A DNA stretch of 64,000 bases from Leucogyrophana mollusca (lineage: Eukaryota > Basidiomycota > Agaricomycetes > Boletales): assembly GCA_021014945.1 (NCBI GenBank), contig MU266425.1:1-64000 (forward strand), read 5' to 3'. Of the stretch, positions 58,801 to 64,000 are shown piece after piece. The notes under the pieces are model-generated. The model was not told where the DNA came from, did no database searches, and saw only the letters and a list, made by a program, of their open reading frames with translations. Both the position numbers and the translations under genes were made by a program. Each line of letters starts with the position of its first letter. Within the stretch, counting starts at the first letter, position 1.

Positions 58801-61800
58801 AATTAAGGTAGACCTATCGAACGTAAGGCTTCAATCAGGGGATAGGCGCGGGTGATTCTTACCTGAAACCCGCATATGTAACTTTTCGTCGCAAAATCCA
58901 TCCCAGCCATGTCACCAGGAACAACGTCAAGAACTTGCTGTATGAAGGGGAACGCCTCAGACACGTTCTCGAGGTGAACTAGGTGTACCTACGCTGCCAA
59001 ATACCAAGGAGTACGTTGGATGCCGGACGATACCCAACGGCAACCTGCCCAAAGGTCTCCCGTCGATGAGCAAACGACCATCAAGGAGATTGTAATGCAC
59101 CATCTGTGATTGCTGGTTGGTTTGTGCCGCCGTCCGAGAAGTGAGCCATCGGCAGTTCGAGCCGTCCAAAGCTCTCCACGGAGATCCCACGCGGTAGGCG
59201 GGCCAAACTCTCGTGATTGCACGATCGAGCCCCTCTGGGCATTCGCCTATACGCTGGCGTAAAAAGTGTTCCAACGAATGCGATAGGCGCCGGTCTTGAT
59301 CTAATGCCACTCTTGAACTGGTAGAAAGGGTGCCGACGTCCGGAGGAGTGTGGTCGTAAACCATGATGCTACAGTAAACAAGAATCTCCACGTCCTCGGT
59401 GGACTGAAGAAGAATATCGACGGGATTTGCTTCTAAGCAGTATGTGCTTCGGCAAGTTGCTGCCATCTCTCGAACACGCGACTGGAACTCGTTCTGGGTG
59501 ACGTCGTCAGCACTTTGCAGTCTGGAAGATAGCTCTTGCAAGCACTGGAAGGTTGTCTCGCGGACTTTTAGCAGGAGCGAGTAACCGCTACTTCTGACCT
59601 CGGCATTCTGCGTCGCAGTCAGGAGGCGACTGGTCAAAACTGTGATAGTCTTCATGGATAGAGCCTCTAGCCAATTCGCTTCAATGCCGGCCATCAGATC
59701 GGCGAGTTCGTCAAGGAGCGCGTTGCCAAATGCTGCGCAGTTGAGCTCCTCGTGCCACGGTCGACAATTTCCCAAAAGCGGCCCAACCTGCCATATTGTC
59801 TGTAGAATCAAGAGGTGAACCTCTTCTCGGCGATAGCTGAGAGTTCTAGCACGAAGCTCCCGCACGATATTAAGCCACTGCAGCAATGAGCCACTCCGCA
59901 AGCTTCCAAAAGCAATGAACTCGTTCAAAGTCAAGTCTTTGTGACAGTGATATTGGTCCGATATAACGTCGTTGGAGGTGTGAGTGGTCCCCGCGACTGA
60001 GTACTGCAAATGCTGGTACGGTCCTTGCGGGAGAGTGAAGGTGGAATATCCACTAACGTCGCAGCGTTGAAAGGCATCGGAAGCCCATCCATGACGGACA
60101 TCGTCAAAGTACTTGAATTGCAGTCCGTTATTTACGCAAATGTCTCCCGAAGTGGCAGGGATTGGTCGAGTACGATAGTGTGATTTGATAAATGGTTTCG
60201 TGGAAGAAGCCAACGTTGTCCGATGGTTCGAGCGAGGAACGGAGTACCTCACAAGAGGTTTGTAATTCCTGAGCGTCATTTCCGGCCTAACGAGTCTGGC
60301 ATCGGGCAGAGGGGGAGTACAAACATCAAGAAGAAGACGGAAGGTGGCGGTTCGCCACACATCAAACGCAAGGGGACAGTCGAGCTCGAAGACGACGATC
60401 TTGGTTCCAAAATGATTCCGGGGTAGAGGCCATTCGTGCACACTAATTTTCAGCCCTCGTATCTCAGCTTCGAGGCGGCATTTCTGGCATTTTTTTGCCT
60501 GATGCGTTAAGTCCCCGATAGCATCAACACATTGGGTGTGTCCAAGGGTGTGAGCTTGCCGAGTAAGCGCAGCATGGCGCTGGTTCTTCTGATGAAGCTC
60601 AACCATTTTTGCATTTCTCTGTGCCGTCGCGTCCCGCTCGATACGACTCTCCAGCGTTTGATGGGCTGGAGAAGAGCTGAAGAAACGGACTGCGAAACAT
60701 TCGTCGCTTAGCTCGTCGGAGAACACCGATGCTCTATTAGCTCGACTGTGACGTTCAGTCAGGTACTGCTGAGCCTGGTCCAGGCGTGATAATTTTTCGG
60801 CGTTGTGGAGCAAGATAGGATTCAGCAGTGACACCGGGACCTCGGGCTGATACTCGGAGAGCAGAGGGATTTTGCCAACCACGACCTTGTCCAATGCGAT
60901 CCAAAGTTCTAGCAAGGTGAGAAGCATGATGGAAGAGTTGTCGGGATTCTCGGAATAATGCTTGAGGGCCGCGGTAGAATACTGTGACATGGAGTCTTCG
61001 AGGGCGAGACAGGCAGAGTCAGCGTCATGCACTTGAGAGACCCAGTTATCGATGCCACTTTCAACAGCGGACTCGAAGTCGGACAATGCGACAAAGGGTT
61101 CAGCTTCGTAGGCCTCAGCTAAGTAGCAGCAGCGACCAGCGAAGAAATCACTGATGCTTGTTCGTCTGCGGGTCTCGGTGGGGTGGAAGGTGGTTGGTTT
61201 ATATTCGAGATTTTCTCCCGACAGCACGCTGGATAGGTGGCTTCGGCTGTTGAGAAGAGAGAGATTGGTGTCTTTTTCGAAATCGAGACTCTCAGGAGCC
61301 CAGTCGGGTGAAGCTGCCTGTACCTCCTGGACTTTCAACCACCGTGCCTCCAACTTCTTTCTAACCTCCCGAGTCGCTGACTGAACGACAGACGTCACAG
61401 ACGACGAAGCAGATGATCCCAGCTTGGCAAGACGGCGGCTAATCTTCGCCGACATGAAATATAATATCTCGTTGGGTAAATCCCTCTCTAGCGCCCGCTC
61501 TGTCAATTGAGCCATGAAGAAGAGCAAGAACGTTTTGTAGGTGCTGCATTCAGAATGCATCCGCACAAGGGATGTCTGCAGGGCTACCCTGATGACAAGC
61601 CAAAATGAAGACCGCCTCCAAGGCAGCCGAGCATTGTGCCACTGCACGTCATCGCCAATGCGCTTTCGGATTCGGGGAATTTCGGCCGCCTTTCCGAGGC
61701 CGCGGAGAATGGCGGTAAGAAGGGAAGTGATATAGCGGGGGTGAGTCGTATCTCGTTCTTCGATGACAACAGATCCAGCTTTGGTGGTGGTAGCGGCAGC

Positions 61801-62388
61801 ATCCAGCACGTCTTCATTCATGCGGGCGAGAAAGTTGGCAAGTTCGGCACGAAATGTGGCATCGTGTACGATACTATTAGGAACCGAGATGGCCGGCCCT
61901 GGATAGGAGCAAAGTAGTTTCCCAGTAGCCCCCATCACAGCGACAGCTGTAGGAGAGACTTCGAACGACTCGAAGATAGTCTCTTGATCTAGCTCCCTGA
62001 GCACCACTGCGGCATTCTGAGCGCGAATGAGGAAGACGAGGACATCTATAGGACAATTAGCCCCGGTGGGTCAGGGAAAACGATGTTCCTGACCTCCGCA
62101 TTTCGTTGCCTGCATTTGGGATTCGATCGTATCGACCGAAAGTATATCAGAGCCCGCTGTGGCGCTGAGGTTTTCCAACATTCTTTCCATTTGATCCCAG
62201 TCCGCCTGCTTCTTCGGAAGTAAGTGCTCACGAAACACGAGGGCAGACTGGAGAACTGCGTCTGAGAGGGCCAGATCGTTGGCCACAGAGTGGTCATCGT
62301 GCAGTGGTAGCTTGAGCGGACAAAAAACATGAGTTATAATATACTCCAGCGACTGTATCGATCGGAGGCAAGTATTGTGGAAAGACAT
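52857..62388 (-). CDS. giant P-loop protein, DUF3638/DUF3645 family
   Basis: Five exons in phase (62388-62094, 62045-58993, 58937-58863, 58813-54175, 54121-52857), 3,108 residues. Members of this family in fungi are commonly 3,000 residues or longer and annotated only by DUF domains. Seen: a P-loop 'LNMGEGKSSVIVP' near residue 2,075 whose 'GEGKS' recalls SecA/helicase Walker A motifs; an acidic 'DILDESDEILH' near 2,205, a possible Walker B; and 'YLDDAHTRGTDVKLP' near 2,630, typical of DUF3645. The N-terminal half is mostly helical and unassigned, with a Cys/His cluster 'TQCVDAIGDLTHQAKKCQKC'. No signal peptide or membrane helix stands out. The 58-nt intron at 58992-58938 is needed to connect 'TYSLVFGS' with 'QVLDVVPGD'. 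A nucleotide-driven remodelling role is inference. A paralogue follows on the same strand at 63553. Confidence 0.88.
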
Positions 62389-63552
62389 AGTGAAGAAACT
62401 TTGAGAAGTGCTTTTAGAAAAGAGTTTGGTGAGCGTAAAAGTGAAAGAGGGGCCTCTTGTAGGGGGGCGCTGGTGCAAGGCTTATAGGGTAATTGGCAAA
62501 CAAGCGCTCACCTGAACACCTCGAGGCCCAGAGTACCATTTCCCTTTTTATCTTCTGCATATCAATCACCGGTGGTCCCCTTCTGATAGTGTTGCCACGC
62601 GCTCACTGTCTGGGAGGAACATATGCGATTTGGCTACGCATCGCGATGAACGCCCCGTAGCCGGCTCTTGAATCCCTGCAATACAAGGGCGCGCGGTGCA
62701 CCATAATATTCGTCGAGAAGCTTATTCAGATGTAGAGGCCTGGCGGGGGTCACAAAATTTCGTGCGATAGGTTGTGATAGGTCGGGTCCACCCCATCGGT
62801 TGTATGTGATGGTGTGTGGGTCCCAGCGCCTGGCCACTGCGCACCGCAGATATCAAGGCAGCGAGAAAGGAATCTTCAGTTTACCGTGCCAGGCTGCTAC
62901 CTCAAGTGGGGGTTTTCGGCTCGAAGGCTATGGAGGATAAGCTTGATCCTTGTAAGTTGTCGGTCAGAGGGATGGCCTGCCACCAATTGCCTCAGCCGCC
63001 TAGCAGCTGAGTTTACATAAAATTCGGCATGGCGAAACCCATTCAAGATTTAACTTCGAGCTCCGACCTCACGATAATAACATGTTTTCGGAGCAAAAAG
63101 GAACCTACAATGCCATGTAGAACCGTACCGTTCGTGAGTGTTCCTCCCCCTTAGCCTGGTCATGTAAGTATCCTAAACCTAAGGAATTCAGCTTGCAACC
63201 TCGGATGAGTCGAGCTGCTTAACCCATGGGGTTGGGCACGGTAAGCGAGAAAGTACGGAGGCCGCATTCATCTGAGTCCAGCGCAAGTCCAGCGTGAACT
63301 TACGAAGCTAGCCACAACCAGATAGCCCTCGCACAAGGTAAGTATGGACACTGAACAGCCGTCGTTCCTTTTGTTTGTACTTATACAATCAAAGCAAATA
63401 TCATCATCACATAAAACAAATTCACGAGAAATTGCGAAAGACAAAACCCAATGAAGACTACAAGGACGCATGAGCAAAGGGCTGCTCAAAACAGCAAACC
63501 GAATTCTCTTACCGTTTGACGTCTTGATAGTACCCAGGCGAAGGATTGTACT
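62389..63552. promoter_or_regulatory. 1.2-kb intergenic region between tandem giant genes
   Basis: Promoter of the 3,108-residue gene and 3' flank of its upstream paralogue. No gene recognised. Confidence 0.45.
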
Positions 63553-64000
63553 TTACGCCTCGAAGTCCTCCGGCCCAAGCAGCCTCCCTTGCAGGACCCC
63601 CCCTAGATGCGTCCGTAAGAATTCCATCCCTTTTCTGCGCATTGCAATCAATTCCTTCAAGGGAGGCACCGGGCTTTCCTGGAACGGTGACATCGCAGCG
63701 GCCTGGGGTCGACGTTCTGGTGCGATGAAGCCATTGGGACCGACCATCTCATCCTCGCGCTCAATGTCCCTTGCGTAAACCCCCAAAAATCTGCAGAGCT
63801 GCACATATGTTTGATAGTTGTTAAGGTAGAGCTGTCCCGCGAAGAGGTTGAGCTGAGGTATAAGTAACTCTGGAGGTGACCAGGGTTCCGGTAACGGTGG
63901 GATGGAATGCAGCCGTAGATTGTCACAAGAACGCATCGCCTGGGTGACGCGTGGTGCATAGATATGGAGGTGGACGTGTTTGCTGCGGCGGATATCCTGC
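63553..64000 (-). CDS. giant DUF3638/DUF3645-type paralogue, C-terminal end only (cut by window)
   Basis: One open frame from the right edge to a TAA at 63553, about 148 residues. It aligns without gaps of note to the last 150 residues of the neighbouring giant protein: 'VHLHIYAPRVTQAMRSCDNLRL' against 'VHLHMYTPRISQAMRACDDLRL', then 'IPPLPE', 'LLIPQLNLFAGQLYL' and 'RRKGMEFLRTHLGG'. Roughly 60 percent identical by eye. It is therefore the 3' end of a second, same-strand copy whose body lies outside the window. No function can be added beyond the family description. Confidence 0.88.
   Translation of the reverse strand, partial: QDIRRSKHVHLHIYAPRVTQAMRSCDNLRLHSIPPLPEPWSPPELLIPQLNLFAGQLYLNNYQTYVQLCRFLGVYARDIEREDEMVGPNGFIAPERRPQAAAMSPFQESPVPPLKELIAMRRKGMEFLRTHLGGVLQGRLLGPEDFEA

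Noticed and set aside
1..64000. CRISPR arrays, prokaryotic operons, rRNA genes
   Set aside because: Spliced eukaryotic genes throughout; no regularly spaced repeats and no rRNA-like sequence seen.

Overview
The window reads as nuclear DNA of a filamentous basidiomycete, most likely a wood- or litter-decaying Agaricomycete. Genes are split by many short GT-AG introns (about 45-70 nt, a few GC-AG), and there are very small exons. The gene set (pyranose 2-oxidase, aldos-2-ulose dehydratase, secreted GH3 beta-glucosidases, Lcl3, Opi3, Tah18, Rad6/Ubc2, Hub1) fits that group. All gene models were spliced by hand; for the recognised genes the intron phases close and give proteins of the expected family size.

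Layout. 0-4.6 kb, minus strand: a transposon-type gene joining a Ulp1 (C48) protease, a zinc-finger region and an RNase H-fold domain; it may run off the left edge. 4.6-6.9 kb: gene-poor, with one member of a direct repeat. 6.95-10.4 kb: GH3 beta-glucosidase copy 1, followed by the second member of that repeat. 11.3-12.2 kb: a hypothetical protein. 12.7-21.1 kb: a divergent pair, aldos-2-ulose dehydratase (minus) and pyranose 2-oxidase (plus). 21.7-36.5 kb: an OTU protease, a sugar transporter, a PAP2 lipid phosphatase, Opi3, an SDR oxidoreductase, Ubc2/Rad6, Hub1, a serine-rich predicted GPI protein and Lcl3. 36.7-49.9 kb: three more GH3 copies (2 and 3 head-to-tail on minus, 4 divergent on plus). 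50.2-52.5 kb: the diflavin reductase Tah18. 52.9-64 kb: a 3,108-residue P-loop protein of the DUF3638/DUF3645 type and the 3' end of a tandem paralogue that runs off the right edge.

The most interesting proposal is a carbohydrate secondary-metabolism neighbourhood. Secreted GH3 enzymes would release glucose, the MFS carrier could import it, pyranose 2-oxidase would make glucosone (2-dehydroglucose) and H2O2, and aldos-2-ulose dehydratase would turn glucosone into cortalcerone (or 1,5-anhydrofructose into ascopyrone M/microthecin). Two features stand out. The oxidase has Ala where the family active-site His of the T-H-R motif is expected, and the dehydratase stops at the end of its cupin region, without the C-terminal lectin domain of the Phanerochaete enzyme.

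GH3 copies 1 and 3 are nearly identical and inverted about 31 kb apart, so they bracket the oxidase/dehydratase/transporter block as a large inverted repeat. Copy 1 has a cut-back promoter and is flanked by diverged direct repeats, which points to a recent DNA-level duplication.
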